This document shows positions 29,102 through 43,512 of a stretch of DNA of 64,000 nt, in pieces. Under the pieces are notes generated by a model. That model did no database searches. It had not been told where the DNA came from and was given only the letters and a program-made list of their open reading frames with translations. The stretch is taken from the NCBI RefSeq assembly GCF_000264785.1, contig NZ_AFJI01000088.1, forward strand, positions 1 to 64,000, in the 5' to 3' direction. How positions within the stretch are numbered: the stretch's first letter is position 1; the number at the start of each line of letters is the position of its first letter. The DNA is from Edwardsiella ictaluri ATCC 33202 (GTDB lineage Bacteria > Pseudomonadota > Gammaproteobacteria > Enterobacterales > Enterobacteriaceae). The translations under genes and the position numbers were made by a program.

Positions 29102-29337
29102 ACGTCGTGCGCGGAAAGTAAACTATTTAGACGGATGGTGAATAAAAAAATGGATAATATTCACTATATATATAGTAATGATGCGGGAGCCTTGCCCATT
29201 GCGCGGTGAATTTCAGCTGCGGCGGGGCTAGCGGCGGTGGCGGTGCTCTGGTAGGGTATGCGCCCGGCACGAGGGGCGGCGTTTTTTTATCCACCCGTGC
29301 GCATCAGTGACCGCCTTTAGGCGGGAAGGAGAGAGTG

Positions 29338-29598
29338 ATGGAGTGTCGTAGCGACTGCGGTGCCTGTTGTATTGCCCCGTCGATATCCAGCCCGATCCCG
29401 GGGCTGCCGCAGGGTAAACCGGCGGGGATCCCCTGCCCGCAGCTGAATGGAGTAATGCGCTGCCGCCTGTTTTACAGCCCCGCGCGTCCGGCGGTGTGTG
29501 GGCAACTTAAACCCTGTGCTGAAATGTGCGGACAGAGCCGCGAAGCGGCCCTGGGCTATCTGCGGCATCTGGAGCAGGAGACGGCGCCGGACGGATAG
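29338..29598 (+). CDS. yeiW: YkgJ-type cysteine-cluster protein (YeiW)
   Basis: An 86-residue protein of the UPF0153 group. The motif CRSDCGACC followed by further Cys residues (IPCPQ, MRCRLF, AVCGQL, AEMCGQ) suggests metal or Fe-S binding. [20 protein letters not shown] matches E. coli YeiW closely. I chose the ATG at 29338, with AAGGAGAG upstream, over the adjacent GTG. It sits tail-to-tail with setB with only a 5-base gap. Biochemical role unknown. Confidence 0.88.
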   Translation: MECRSDCGACCIAPSISSPIPGLPQGKPAGIPCPQLNGVMRCRLFYSPARPAVCGQLKPCAEMCGQSREAALGYLRHLEQETAPDG

Positions 29599-29603
29599 CC
29601 GCT

Positions 29604-30803
29604 CTACGTCGTTACGGCCGGGCGATCCGGCTTTATCTGCAGCAGGCAGGCGAGGGCGATGAACAGCATCACCAGCGCCACCGGGAATACGGATGCGTAG
29701 CTCCAGATTTCGGCCAGTGCACCGGCCACGGAGCCGGCGATGATCCAGCCGATACGTCCGCTGGTGGTGAACAGCGTCGTGGCTGAACCCGCCTGTCCCG
29801 GCATCAGATCCTGAAAGTAGAGCATGCCGATCCCGGCCAGAATACCGATAAATACCGCGTTGAGCAGCTGTAGGGCCAACAGCGCCCAGGGCTGGGTAAG
29901 CCACAGCAGCCCGCCGTAAAACAGCAGACCGGCTATCAGCGCCAGGAGCATCAGTCGCCGCTTTCCCAGCCGTCCGGCATAGACGCCGGCGAGCAGCATC
30001 GTCGGGATCTCCAGCCCGGCGGCAGTTCCCATCATCAGACCCGCCAGGCGCTCCGGCAGCTGCAGCTGGCCGCAGATATACAGCGGCATATTGATCAGGT
30101 ACATGCTGTTACAGGTCCACATCAGTGTGGCGCAGGCCAGCAGCAGCAGGGTCTGGTGCCGATTACGCCGCGGCGCCTGCGTGCCGCCGTGTGGCGTCTC
30201 TGCCGTCCGCGGCATGGACGGCAGCCAGCGCCAGACAATGGCGGCGCACAGCAGAAAGGTGAGGGTGGCGGCCAGATACATAAAGGTAAAGCCCCAGCCC
30301 AGCGCCATGGCAAAGGCCAACGGTGGACCAATCACCCAGGCCAGGGAGATTTGCGCGCGCAGTACGGAGCTGAACATCACCGCCTCTTTGCCGCAGCGAT
30401 CGGCGTACTCCCGCGCCAGGGCAAACATCTGCGGGTTGGCGGTGGAGCCAAAGCTGGTCAGACAGACGCCGACGATCAGCAGCAGATAGTAGTTACGGTT
30501 GTAGGCGAACAGCAGGCAGCCCAGTGCTCCCAGCAGGCAGCATAGCAGGATCAGTTGTTTACGATCGCCGCGCCGATCGGAGAGGTTGGCGAGCCACTGG
30601 CTGACGATGATGCCAATGACCGCGCTGCCGGTATAAAACAGCCCGACCATCAGCGGGCTGCCGGTAATCTGACTTGAGAGAAACAGGCTCAGCGTCGGAG
30701 TCTGTAGCGCCCCGGCAATTCCGGTCAGAAAAGCGACGATCAGGAAGGCGCTGCCGGTACGATCGGGTAAACGCCGGGCAAGATGGTGGGCAAAAGTCAG
30801 CAT
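29604..30803 (-). CDS. setB: Sugar efflux transporter SetB
   Basis: A 399-residue MFS protein with 12 predicted helices. It exports lactose, glucose and related sugars in E. coli; SetB has also been tied to chromosome segregation. The MFS loop motif WLANLSDRRGDRKQ lies after helix 2. Blocks such as MVGLFYTGSAVIGIIVSQW, FGSTANPQMFALAREYAD and YFQDLMPGQAGSATTLFT match the SET family. The C-terminus is polar. It neighbours yeiW as in E. coli, though the fructose operon lies about 15 kb away. Confidence 0.93.
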   Translation of the reverse strand: MLTFAHHLARRLPDRTGSAFLIVAFLTGIAGALQTPTLSLFLSSQITGSPLMVGLFYTGSAVIGIIVSQWLANLSDRRGDRKQLILLCCLLGALGCLLFAYNRNYYLLLIVGVCLTSFGSTANPQMFALAREYADRCGKEAVMFSSVLRAQISLAWVIGPPLAFAMALGWGFTFMYLAATLTFLLCAAIVWRWLPSMPRTAETPHGGTQAPRRNRHQTLLLLACATLMWTCNSMYLINMPLYICGQLQLPERLAGLMMGTAAGLEIPTMLLAGVYAGRLGKRRLMLLALIAGLLFYGGLLWLTQPWALLALQLLNAVFIGILAGIGMLYFQDLMPGQAGSATTLFTTSGRIGWIIAGSVAGALAEIWSYASVFPVALVMLFIALACLLQIKPDRPAVTT

Positions 30804-30939
30804 GAGAAAACCGGTATCGGGTCAGGGCGTCAGGGGATATGCGCTGCGCATGTTACCGGTAATTCTCTAAAATGAAAAGGGGTTTCAATATTTATCTGCG
30901 CCAGGAGAAGCGGCCAGGTTTCCCCAGCCGCATAAGGGG

Positions 30940-33432
30940 TTAGGCGCCGCGTGGCACGTCGTGCGCAGTGTTGAGCGGCGGCGTGCCGCGGAACCTCTCG
31001 ATCTCCAGCTGCGCCATATGGCCGCAGTTGCCCTGGGCCAGATTCGAGGAGCCGATGTCGAAGGTCAGGCAGTTCACATTGCCGTTCTTGCACAGTGAAC
31101 CGGGCTGCGCCGGATCAGCCGGGTCGAACCAGGCGCCTTCGCTGATCCGCACGACGCCGGCACGAATATCCTCGGTGACGATGGCGCCGACCAGGATCTG
31201 CCCGCGATCGTTCCAGGCCCGCACCACATCGCCGTGGGCAATTCCGCGCGCTTTGGCGTCCTGTGGGTGGATCAGGATCGCCTCGCGATCGGCGACCGCA
31301 TACTTCTCACGCAGCGGGGTGTTGTCCAGCTGTGAGTGCAGGCGGTTGACGGCGTGGGCGGTGCTCAGGGAGAGCGGGAAGCGCTGGGCGACCTCGCTCT
31401 GATACCACTCATGGGGGGGCAGCCAGCTGGGCAGGCCCCGACAGTCGCTGTAGTGCATGGCGGCGATGGTATCGGAGTAGATTTCGATCTTGCCGGAGGG
31501 GGTCCCGAGCGGATTCAGCAGCGGGTTCTCGCGGAAGTCGGCGTAGCGCACCCAGTTCTTATTGGCGGCGGGGATCGGGAAGCGGATGTAGTTATTGGAC
31601 GCCCAGAACATATCGAACGGCGGCAGCGCGACGCGCGCGTTGCGTGCCTGGGCCGTCATGCCATCGTACATCCCTTTCAGCCAACGGGCTTCATCCTTAC
31701 CCTCGCTAAAGGCGTCCAGCACCCCCAGCTTTTCGGCCAGACCGGCGAAGATGGCGAAGTCGTTGCGCGCCTCATGCTGCGGGGGAACGCACTGGTGCAT
31801 CGGGAAGACATACAGCTGCGAATAGTCTCCGCCCATCTCCAGATCGTTACGCTCATAGCTGGTGGTGGCCGGCAGGACGATATCGGCATACTTGGCGGTG
31901 GCGGTCCAGTAGGGCTCGTTGACCACGATGGTCTCCGGACGGCGCCAGGCGTCGATCAGATTATTGGTGTTCTGATGGTGGCCAAAGGGGTTGCCGCCGG
32001 CGACGTAGACCATCTTCACATCAGGGTAGGTGACCTTACCGCCGTTAAAGTCGATGGTTTTCCCCGGGTTGGCCAGGCAGTCGGCGATACGTGCCACCGG
32101 GATCGGCGTGGGGCTGTTTTGCGGGGCATTGCCGGCAGAGATGCCGGAGATAATGCCGCCGCGCGCGGTCGGGCTGCCGCCGGAGGAGTAGTGGTAGCTA
32201 AAGCCAAAGCCGCCGCCGGGCAGGCCGATCTGCCCCAGCATGGCCGCCACGGTGACCAGCAGCCAGTGGGGCTGTTCACCGTGGTGCTGGCGCTGAATGC
32301 CCCAGCCGGCCATGAGCATGGTGCGGTGGTGCGCCATATCCCGCGCCAGGCTGCGCAGGGCATCGGCGTCGACGCCGCTGATGGCGGCCGCCCATGCGGC
32401 GTCTTTAACTACGCCGTCATCCTTGCCGTTGAGGTAGTCGGCAAAGCGATCGAATCCCACGGTATAGGTGGTGAGGAAGTCGCTGTCGTGCAGCTTTTCG
32501 CTCAGCAGGGTATGGGCGATACCGAGCAGCATGGCCGAGTCGGTATAGGGGTGCGGGGCGATCCATTCCGCGTTGAGCTGGGTGGTACTGGCGCTGCGTA
32601 CCGGATCGATGCTGATGATGCGGGTGCCTTTTTTCTTCAGCGCCTCAAAGCCGGTCTGGCCGACGTGGTCCGGGATATTCCAGCTGTTCTCAAGGGTGAT
32701 CATGGGGTTACATCCCCACAGGACGATCAGCTCACTGTGCTCGATGACGTTGGGCCAGGCGGTCTGCTGTTCGTAGACCTCCATGGAGCCGACCACATGG
32801 GTCATGATTACCTGGGCCGCGCCGGTGGAGTAGTCACCGGCGTAGCCGAGGAAGCCCCCGCTCAGGTTCATCAGCCGCTGCAGCAGAGTGCGGCTGTTAT
32901 GCAGCATGCCGACGCTTTTCCAGCCGTAGGAGCCGGCGTGGATGGACTGCGGCCCGTACTGTTTCTGCAGGCGGGCAATCTGCCCGCTGACCAGCGTCAG
33001 GGCCTGATCCCAGCTCACGCGCACCCACTCATCGCACCCGCGCAGCTCGGGGCGGCCGTGCTCTGCGCCGCCCTCCAGCCAGCTTTTGCGCACCATGGGA
33101 TACTTGATCCGGTTGGCGGCGTGCACCTGGTAAGGTGCCATGGTGATCAGGTCGTTGGGACAGGGATCGTCGCTGACCGGCTGCACGCCGACCATGCGTC
33201 CCGATTCGACGATAGCCTCAAAGGCGCCCCAGTGGGCGCCGGTCAGGATCCCCTTCTGTGCCGGCTGCAGGGCGGTAAACTGGGGCAGCGTCTGGCTAAT
33301 CGCCTGCGCCAGCGCCGATTTCGGCCACAGTCCGGTCAGCAGGGGGGCGCCCAGCAGGGCCGCGCCACCGGCGATAAAGCGGCGGCGGGATACGCACAGC
33401 GGCGCAGCGGGCAGGGATGTTGTCTTGCTCAT
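30940..33432 (-). CDS. torA: Trimethylamine-N-oxide reductase, molybdenum subunit
   Basis: An 830-residue periplasmic molybdopterin-guanine-dinucleotide enzyme that reduces TMAO to trimethylamine at the end of an anaerobic electron chain. A Tat signal (SRRRFIAGGAAL) is followed by blocks typical of TorA/BisC/TorZ proteins: AGSYGWKSVGMLHN with an active-site Ser region, DYSTGAAQVI, GWGIQRQHHGEQPHW and AGGNPFGHHQNTN. There is no N-terminal Fe-S Cys motif, as expected for this family. The ATG overlaps the torC stop by one base (TGATG); a GTG one codon earlier is in frame. The chaperone gene torD does not follow; setB comes next. TorZ is the main alternative. Confidence 0.92.
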   Translation of the reverse strand: MSKTTSLPAAPLCVSRRRFIAGGAALLGAPLLTGLWPKSALAQAISQTLPQFTALQPAQKGILTGAHWGAFEAIVESGRMVGVQPVSDDPCPNDLITMAPYQVHAANRIKYPMVRKSWLEGGAEHGRPELRGCDEWVRVSWDQALTLVSGQIARLQKQYGPQSIHAGSYGWKSVGMLHNSRTLLQRLMNLSGGFLGYAGDYSTGAAQVIMTHVVGSMEVYEQQTAWPNVIEHSELIVLWGCNPMITLENSWNIPDHVGQTGFEALKKKGTRIISIDPVRSASTTQLNAEWIAPHPYTDSAMLLGIAHTLLSEKLHDSDFLTTYTVGFDRFADYLNGKDDGVVKDAAWAAAISGVDADALRSLARDMAHHRTMLMAGWGIQRQHHGEQPHWLLVTVAAMLGQIGLPGGGFGFSYHYSSGGSPTARGGIISGISAGNAPQNSPTPIPVARIADCLANPGKTIDFNGGKVTYPDVKMVYVAGGNPFGHHQNTNNLIDAWRRPETIVVNEPYWTATAKYADIVLPATTSYERNDLEMGGDYSQLYVFPMHQCVPPQHEARNDFAIFAGLAEKLGVLDAFSEGKDEARWLKGMYDGMTAQARNARVALPPFDMFWASNNYIRFPIPAANKNWVRYADFRENPLLNPLGTPSGKIEIYSDTIAAMHYSDCRGLPSWLPPHEWYQSEVAQRFPLSLSTAHAVNRLHSQLDNTPLREKYAVADREAILIHPQDAKARGIAHGDVVRAWNDRGQILVGAIVTEDIRAGVVRISEGAWFDPADPAQPGSLCKNGNVNCLTFDIGSSNLAQGNCGHMAQLEIERFRGTPPLNTAHDVPRGA

Positions 33433-34601
33433 CACTTGGGCTCCTTGGTGTGATCTGCACCGCTAGCGGACATATCGCTGGCGTGTTTCTGGACATATTG
33501 GGTCAGCAGTCGCAGCTGCTCTTCATTCAGCGAGGTGCGCGATGCCATGCCTTTCACCACCCCGATCCATTGGTTGGCGTTGAAGCGATCCAACGCGGTC
33601 AGGCCGTGGCAGCCGGTGCAGTTGGCAGACATCATATCGGCGGCATAGCGCCAGATGGGCTGTTCACTGCCGATGAGACTGGCCTTGGGCAGCCAGATGG
33701 ACAGCGTGACCCGGTGCCATACCAGCCCGGTCGCGGCGTCGGTGTCACTGGACAGCACTTTCACCTGTTTACGGGCCGCCTCTCCCAGCAGCGCGGAGAG
33801 GATACGTTTACCCTGCGCTGCATAGATCACCTGGCTAACACCATTCTGCTGCCAGCCGCTCAGCTCACCCTCTACCATCTCCCCGCGGCGTTGCAGCACC
33901 CGGATCTCCGTCGATGGCATCAGGTTGCCGTCGCTGTGCGCTCCGGCCTGAGGTGCCAGGAAGAAGGGCTGCGTCGAGATAGCGTAGAGGGTACTGACGT
34001 TGTCGGGTGTTTTGGCGGCGGTGGCGGCCAGCTCGCTGGCACCGGCGGCGCTCAGGGCGCTCATATCTGGCAGAATATGGGCGACCCCCTTATGACAATC
34101 GATACAGGTTTCCCCTTTCTTGATGGCGACGGGGTGCTGCTTACGGGCCTCTGCGCTCTGATCGATGATGTCCATGGCCTGGTAGCTATGACAGGAACGG
34201 CAGGTGGCGGAGTCATTGGCCTTCATGGTACTCCAGACGCTCTGTGCCATGGCCAGCTTGTGAGCCTGATACTTCTCCGGCGTATCGATTTTTCCGGTCA
34301 GTTCGCCGTAGACATCCTTCAACGCCAGCGCCTTGGTCTTCAGTAGGTCGAGGGGCTGCTGCGGGATGTGGCAATCGGCGCAGTCGGCCCGGATCCCCGG
34401 TTTATTCTGGAAGTGGACGCTGCCCTGATATTCGGCCAGAGGCTGTTGCATGGTATGGCAGGAAACACAAAACTCGGTGCTGCTGGTTTTGTGCAGAACG
34501 GTGAAGGTCGCAGCCAGCAGGGCGATGCCGAGGATGATCCCCAGCAGTACCAGCCACGGCCAACGCCGGCGTCGCCCGGAGGCGGCGTAACGATTGCTCA
34601 T
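33432..34601 (-). CDS. torC: Membrane-anchored pentaheme c-type cytochrome TorC
   Basis: A 389-residue NapC/NirT-type cytochrome that carries electrons from menaquinol to TorA. An N-terminal membrane anchor (about residues 12-36) precedes four heme motifs: CVSCH, CADCH, CRSCH and CIDCH. A fifth motif, CTGCH, lies in the C-terminal extension typical of TorC/TorY. Its stop codon overlaps the torA start, so the two are translationally coupled. No TorR-box decamers (CTGTTCATAT-like) are evident in the 280 bases upstream, and torR/torS/torT are not in the window. Confidence 0.92.
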   Translation of the reverse strand: MSNRYAASGRRRRWPWLVLLGIILGIALLAATFTVLHKTSSTEFCVSCHTMQQPLAEYQGSVHFQNKPGIRADCADCHIPQQPLDLLKTKALALKDVYGELTGKIDTPEKYQAHKLAMAQSVWSTMKANDSATCRSCHSYQAMDIIDQSAEARKQHPVAIKKGETCIDCHKGVAHILPDMSALSAAGASELAATAAKTPDNVSTLYAISTQPFFLAPQAGAHSDGNLMPSTEIRVLQRRGEMVEGELSGWQQNGVSQVIYAAQGKRILSALLGEAARKQVKVLSSDTDAATGLVWHRVTLSIWLPKASLIGSEQPIWRYAADMMSANCTGCHGLTALDRFNANQWIGVVKGMASRTSLNEEQLRLLTQYVQKHASDMSASGADHTKEPK

Positions 34602-34880
34602 AATGATGACCTTATTATTATGGGAGAGAGTTTTTACTTGCCATTGTTGTCGGGAGCATCACTGAGCGCCAGGCTGGGCCGCTCGGTACATTATCCCTTG
34701 GTAAATCATATTACTATTTATGGTAGGTAACCCATTTTGAGTAGAAGGCAGAGGCATTTTCGTGAGCGGGTAGACGCTTTTGAACGCCGGGATTAACCCG
34801 GTGCTACAGGTGGGTCACACTTTGGCTACTCCGGCGGGCCGGGAGAGGTGCCACCGCGCTGAGCGGTGGCAATGGTCGGG
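34602..34880. other. Gap between the his operon end and torC
   Basis: About 280 bases containing the torC promoter region and the 3' flank of hisI. I looked for repeated TorR decamers and found none. The short CCGGCGGGCCGG-like palindrome near 34840 could belong to his operon termination. Confidence 0.4.
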
Positions 34881-35506
34881 TTAAGCCCGGTGGTGGCGGG
34901 TTTGCAGACAGCTGATGACATCGCCCAGTGACAGCTGCTGATCCTGTAACAGTACCAGTAGATGGTAGAGCAGATCGGCGGATTCGTTGATCAGCTCATT
35001 GCGGTCATGTACGGTGGCCGCCAGCGCCGTTTCCACTCCCTCTTCGCCGACCTTCTGGGCGATACGTTTGGTGCCGCTGGCGTACAGCCGGGCGGTATAC
35101 GAGCTTTGTGGATCGGCCGTTTTGCGTGCGGCCAGCAGTTGCTCCAAATGATACAGGAACGGCCATTGTGCTCGGGCCGGGGCAAAGCAGCTGTCGCTGC
35201 CGAGATGGCAGGTCGGCCCCTGGGGATCGGCCAGAATCAGCAGCGTATCGCGGTCACAGTCCGGGGTGATACTGACCACGTTCAGGGTGTGGCCGGAGCT
35301 TTCGCCCTTGGTCCATAGCCGCTGTTTGGTGCGGGAATAGAAGGTGACCTTACCGCAGCGCTCGGTCTGATCCAGCGCCTCTGGCGTCATATAGCCCAGC
35401 ATCAGGACATCGCCAGAGCCGGCGTGCTGCACGATCGCCGGCATCATATCGTCCACTTTGCTCCAGTCCAGACGCTCTTTTTGCTGTTGCGAAAGAAAAC
35501 CTTGAG

Positions 35507-35513
<7 letters not shown>
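34881..35513 (-). CDS. hisI: Bifunctional phosphoribosyl-AMP cyclohydrolase / phosphoribosyl-ATP pyrophosphatase
   Basis: A 210-residue HisIE fusion doing steps 2 and 3 of histidine synthesis. The N-terminal HisI part has [21 protein letters not shown] and the metal-binding block CDRDTLL...CHLGSDSC. The C-terminal HisE part has [20 protein letters not shown] and [14 protein letters not shown]. It starts with GTG, whose first bases overlap the end of hisF by seven. The N-terminus is a few residues longer than in E. coli. Last gene of hisGDCBHAFI. Confidence 0.96.
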
Positions 35514-37603
<2,090 letters not shown>

Positions 37604-37604
<1 letters not shown>

Positions 37605-38683
37605 CACAATACTCCTTTTGAGCTGGGCAAGCGGTCGTCTTCGATGCGGATCGCCTGGCGCAGGGTGCGGCCAAAGGCCTTGAACAGGCTCTCTACGCGG
37701 TGGTGGTCGTTCTTACCCTTGGTTTTCAGGTGCAGGGTAACGCCCATCGCGTAGGCGAGGGAGTGGAAGAAGTGTCCGACCATTTCGGTGCTGAGATCCC
37801 CGACGCGCTGGTGGCTGAATTCGGCCTTGAAGGAGAGGTAGGGGCGGCCCGAGATATCCAGGGCACAGCGGGCCAGACACTCGTCCATCGGCAGGACAAA
37901 GCCAAAGCGGGCGATGCCGCGCTTGTCCCCCAGGGCGATGCGCAGGGCTTCGCCGAGCGCCAGTGCGGTATCTTCGACGGTGTGATGATCATCGATATGC
38001 AGATCGCCCTTGGCCTCTATATGCAGGCGCAGGCCGGCGTGGGTGGCTATCTGATCCAGCATATGATCAAAAAAGCCGATACCGGTACGGATGTAGCTCT
38101 CGCCCTGACGATCCAGCCACACTTCCGCCAGCAGCGCGGTCTCACGGGTGACGCGCTCCACCTGGGCATGGCGATCGCGGCGGGTCAGGCGTTCGGCAAT
38201 CTGCGGCCAGTCCAGACTGGCGCCATCGGTTGGGGTCGCGGCGTAGCGCAGTCCGTTGATCCCCATGTTGTGCGCCAGCTGCAGATCGCTGTCGCGGTCG
38301 CCGATCACCCACGCGTTGGCCGTATCCAGCACGCCGGGCTGCAGATAGTCGGTGAGCAGCCCGGTGGCGGGTTTGCGGCAGCGGCACCCCTCCTGCGGCA
38401 GATGTGGACAGATCAGCACCCGCTCGAACAGGATGCCCTGCGAGGTCAGTATCTGCATCATGAGCGCGTGTGGCGCATCGAAGTCGGCCTGCGGAAAGCG
38501 TTCGCTGCCCAGTCCATCCTGATTACTGACCATCACCAGATGATAGCCGGCCTGCTGCAGTCGCAGCAGCGCCGGAATGACCCCGGGCATCAGCGCCAGC
38601 TTGTCCAGACGGTCTACCTGAAAGTCCTGCGGCGGCTCGGCGATCAGGGTGCCGTCGCGATCGATAAACAGATATTTCTTCAT
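37604..38683 (-). CDS. hisB: Bifunctional histidinol-phosphatase / imidazoleglycerol-phosphate dehydratase
   Basis: A 359-residue fusion. The N-terminal HAD phosphatase has FIDRDGTLI with the nucleophilic Asp, [10 protein letters not shown], and a Cys/His zinc loop in [14 protein letters not shown]. The C-terminal dehydratase has [14 protein letters not shown] and [16 protein letters not shown] metal sites, repeated as [11 protein letters not shown] and [14 protein letters not shown]. This fusion is standard in Enterobacterales. Its ATG directly follows the hisC stop (TAAATG). Confidence 0.97.
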
Positions 38684-41067
<2,384 letters not shown>

Positions 41068-41071
41068 GGCG

Positions 41072-41971
41072 TCACTCCATCATCTTTTCAATCGGCAGTA
41101 CCAGGATCGAGCTGGCCCCCAGAGCCTTGAGCTGCTCCATGGTTTCCCAGAACAGGGTTTCGCTGCTGACCATGTGCATAGCGACGCGGCGCTTGTCACC
41201 GGCCAGCGGCAGCAGGGTCGGGCGCTCAGCCCCCGGCAGCAGCGCCATAATCTCTTCCAGACGATCGCTCGGCGCGTGCAACATGATGTATTTGGACTCC
41301 CGCGCCTGGATCACCCCTTGAATCCGGGTCATTAGGCGTTCGATCAGCGCCTGCTTGGCGGGAGGCATCTCGCCGTCGCGCTGAATCAGGCAGGCCTTGG
41401 AGCGGTAGATAACCTCGACCTCGCGCAGGCCGTTGGCCTCAAGGGTGGCACCGGTGGAGACCAGATCGCAGATGGCATCGGCCAATCCGGCGCGCGGGGC
41501 AACCTCTACCGAGCCGTTGAGCAGACAGGATTTGAAGCGGACGCCCTGCCCATCCAGATAGCGCTTGAGCAGGTGGGGATAAGAGGTGGCGATGCGGCAG
41601 TCCTGCAGACCGCGGGCACCGTCATAGGCTGCATCGATGGGCATGGCCAGGGAGAGGCGGCAGGCACCGAAGTCGAGGCGCCGTAGCAGGGTATAGCGCG
41701 GATCGTCACCCTGGGCCCGCCGGGTGAGCAGCTCCTCTTCCAGCACGTTCTCGCCGATGATGCCCAGGTCAACCACGCCATCCATCACCAGGCCGGGAAT
41801 ATCGTCATCGCGCACCCGCAGGATGTCGATGGGCATATTTTCGGCGAAGGCGATCAGTCGCTGCTGATGCAGGTTGATTTTGATCCCGCAGCGGGCCAGC
41901 AGCGCCTGCGAGTCTTCGCTCAGACGGCCAGATTTTTGCATGGCGATGCGTAAACGTGTTTTGTCCAACAT
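41072..41971 (-). CDS. hisG: ATP phosphoribosyltransferase
   Basis: A 299-residue long-form HisG, the feedback-inhibited first enzyme of histidine synthesis. It begins [21 protein letters not shown]. The PRPP-binding loop reads [20 protein letters not shown]-terminal ACT-like regulatory domain includes [26 protein letters not shown] lies before the ATG. It follows the leader peptide and attenuator. Confidence 0.97.
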   Translation of the reverse strand: MLDKTRLRIAMQKSGRLSEDSQALLARCGIKINLHQQRLIAFAENMPIDILRVRDDDIPGLVMDGVVDLGIIGENVLEEELLTRRAQGDDPRYTLLRRLDFGACRLSLAMPIDAAYDGARGLQDCRIATSYPHLLKRYLDGQGVRFKSCLLNGSVEVAPRAGLADAICDLVSTGATLEANGLREVEVIYRSKACLIQRDGEMPPAKQALIERLMTRIQGVIQARESKYIMLHAPSDRLEEIMALLPGAERPTLLPLAGDKRRVAMHMVSSETLFWETMEQLKALGASSILVLPIEKMME

Positions 41972-42027
41972 GGTGTTACTCCTGTATTCCCCAGCCGGCG
42001 CCGCGGCGCCCGTGAATGATGAACAAC

Positions 42028-42065
42028 AAAAAAGCCCTCGGAAGAAGATCTTCCGAGGGCTTTTT
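42028..42065 (-). terminator. his operon attenuator
   Basis: AAAAGCCCTCGGAA pairs perfectly with TTCCGAGGGCTTTT around a short loop and, on the minus strand, ends in TTTTTTGTTG. It lies between hisL and hisG. It should form when the ribosome reads through the His codons of hisL, stopping transcription when histidine is plentiful. Confidence 0.92.
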
Positions 42066-42133
42066 CACATCTTGCGTCTGTCGCCACTGGAAGATCCTTT
42101 GACCGTCTTCCAGCACTTATCCGCCTGAAAGAG

Positions 42134-42184
42134 CTAGTCAGGATGATGGTGATGATGGTGGTTGAACAGTACGCGAGTCAGCAT
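42134..42184 (-). CDS. hisL: his operon leader peptide
   Basis: A 16-residue open frame encoding MLTRVLFNHHHHHHPD with a TAG stop. It matches E. coli HisL (MTRVQFKH7PD) except for one extra N-terminal residue and six rather than seven consecutive His codons. Ribosome stalling at these codons lets the antiterminator form ahead of the downstream attenuator. It is shorter than standard gene-finder limits but is unmistakable from its composition and position. Confidence 0.93.
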   Translation of the reverse strand: MLTRVLFNHHHHHHPD

Positions 42185-42247
42185 AAATGTAGTCCGTAGT
42201 TTTGTGTTGCGTTGATACGCTGCGCAAGATGCGCTCAGTGGTTTTTA

Positions 42248-42276
42248 AGCTAAACCAAGTGTACGGCGTATGGCAA
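42248..42276 (-). promoter_or_regulatory. his operon promoter
   Basis: On the minus strand TTGCCA and TTAGCT are 17 bases apart. The -10 neighbourhood TTGGTTTAGCTTAAAA closely resembles the E. coli his promoter (GTGGTTTAGGTTAAAA). It lies about 65 bases upstream of hisL. Confidence 0.7.
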
Positions 42277-42681
42277 GTGCTTTTTTGTCCGATTGACGAT
42301 GGGCGCTGTTCGCCCATCGTTACGGGGGCATCAGGCGCCGGTAAACTGATACCCGGTGTTGGCGTCCTGAGTCAGCTGGGTAATGATTTGATTGGTCAGG
42401 GGCTGAGCGCATCGCGGTGGCGCTGGCTCTGCTCACCGCCGCTGTTTGGCATATGCCATCGCTTTCCCGCTGTGGGGGCATCTTGGCCTATGGCATGGTG
42501 CTGTGGCAGCGTCCGCCGTCAGCGACCTTCTCGTCCTTGCCCTCTTGAGCGCAGAGGGGTCGGTGCATCGTGTCGCCTTCGTTATTGCGGGGAACAATTG
42601 TATAACCGCTGTGGGCAGCGTAGCCTTAGGGAGAGATAACCCGGCGACGGGGAGTGGTGAGGCCGAGATGAGGAGAGGGCA
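42277..42681. other. Gene-less stretch between the his promoter and yeeZ
   Basis: No intact gene. Hydrophobic pieces in changing frames (for example GVGVLSQLGNDLIGQGLS near 42358-42411, then AVALALLTAAVWHMPSLS, then AFVIAGNNCITAVGSVALG) look like remnants of a membrane transporter, perhaps MFS. I cannot assign a family. The yoeB-yefM genes found near here in E. coli are not present. Confidence 0.4.
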
Positions 42682-43512
42682 ATGAAGCGGGTGGCTATCG
42701 TAGGGTTAGGCTGGTTAGGGATGCCGCTGGCGTTATCGCTATTGGCGCGGGGTTATCAGGTGGTGGGCAGTAAAACCACGCCAGATGGGGTTGAGGCGGC
42801 GCGCTTGAGCGGCGTGGAGTGTTATCCATTGCTGCTGGCACCGCAGCTGGAGTGCGACGAGGAGGATTTGGCGCAGTTGTTGCGTGTTGATGCCTTGGTG
42901 ATCACCTTACCGGCCAATTGCGGCAGCGACGGAGGCATCGCCTATCGTCAGGCGGTGCGTCAGTTGGTGGACAGTGCGCTGGGCTACGGAGTGACGCGTA
43001 TCATTTTCCTCAGTTCGACTTCGGTGTATGGCGATGTGACAGGTGAGGTGAACGAAGATACACCGTTGCATCCCACGAGTCAGGCTGGCAAGGCGCTGGC
43101 CGATCTGGAGTGTTGGTTGCATGATCTTCCCCATACCTCGGTCGACGTATTACGTCTGGCTGGCCTGGTGGGTGAGGGGCGTCATCCGGGGCGCTTCCTG
43201 GCGGGGAAAACCGATCTTCCGGATGGCAATGCCGGGGTGAATCTGCTGCATCGGGACGATGCGATCGCGGCGATCCAGCGGCTGCTCGAACAGTCACAGG
43301 GGGGGCATATCTATAACCTGTGTGCACCACATCATCCGGCACGCCAGCAGTTTTATCCCTCATTGGCGCGCGCCCTCGGCTTGATGCCACCCCAGTTCCG
43401 TGCGACGGATGAAGCGCTAGCGCCGGGTAAGTCGGTGGATGGTTCGCGCATTCACCATGAGCTGGGGTTTGTCTATCGTTACTCCGACCCTAACCTGATG
43501 CCTTATGAATAA
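42682..43512 (+). CDS. yeeZ: YeeZ, NAD(P)-binding SDR-type protein
   Basis: A 276-residue Rossmann-fold protein of the extended SDR type. It has a dinucleotide-binding GLGWLGMPLALSLLARGYQVVG and an SDR-like FLSSTSVYGDVTGEVNEDTPL region. The substrate is unknown in E. coli. GAGGAGAGGG precedes the ATG. It is divergent from the his operon, as in E. coli, where yeeZ sits beside hisL. Confidence 0.9.
   Translation: MKRVAIVGLGWLGMPLALSLLARGYQVVGSKTTPDGVEAARLSGVECYPLLLAPQLECDEEDLAQLLRVDALVITLPANCGSDGGIAYRQAVRQLVDSALGYGVTRIIFLSSTSVYGDVTGEVNEDTPLHPTSQAGKALADLECWLHDLPHTSVDVLRLAGLVGEGRHPGRFLAGKTDLPDGNAGVNLLHRDDAIAAIQRLLEQSQGGHIYNLCAPHHPARQQFYPSLARALGLMPPQFRATDEALAPGKSVDGSRIHHELGFVYRYSDPNLMPYE

Noticed and set aside
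31336..33453. 705-codon frame antisense to torA
   Set aside because: Only a shadow; torA carries the Tat signal and molybdopterin-family blocks.
42134..42184. Triplet-type repeat (GATGATGGT...) taken as a microsatellite
   Set aside because: It is the run of His codons of the hisL leader peptide.
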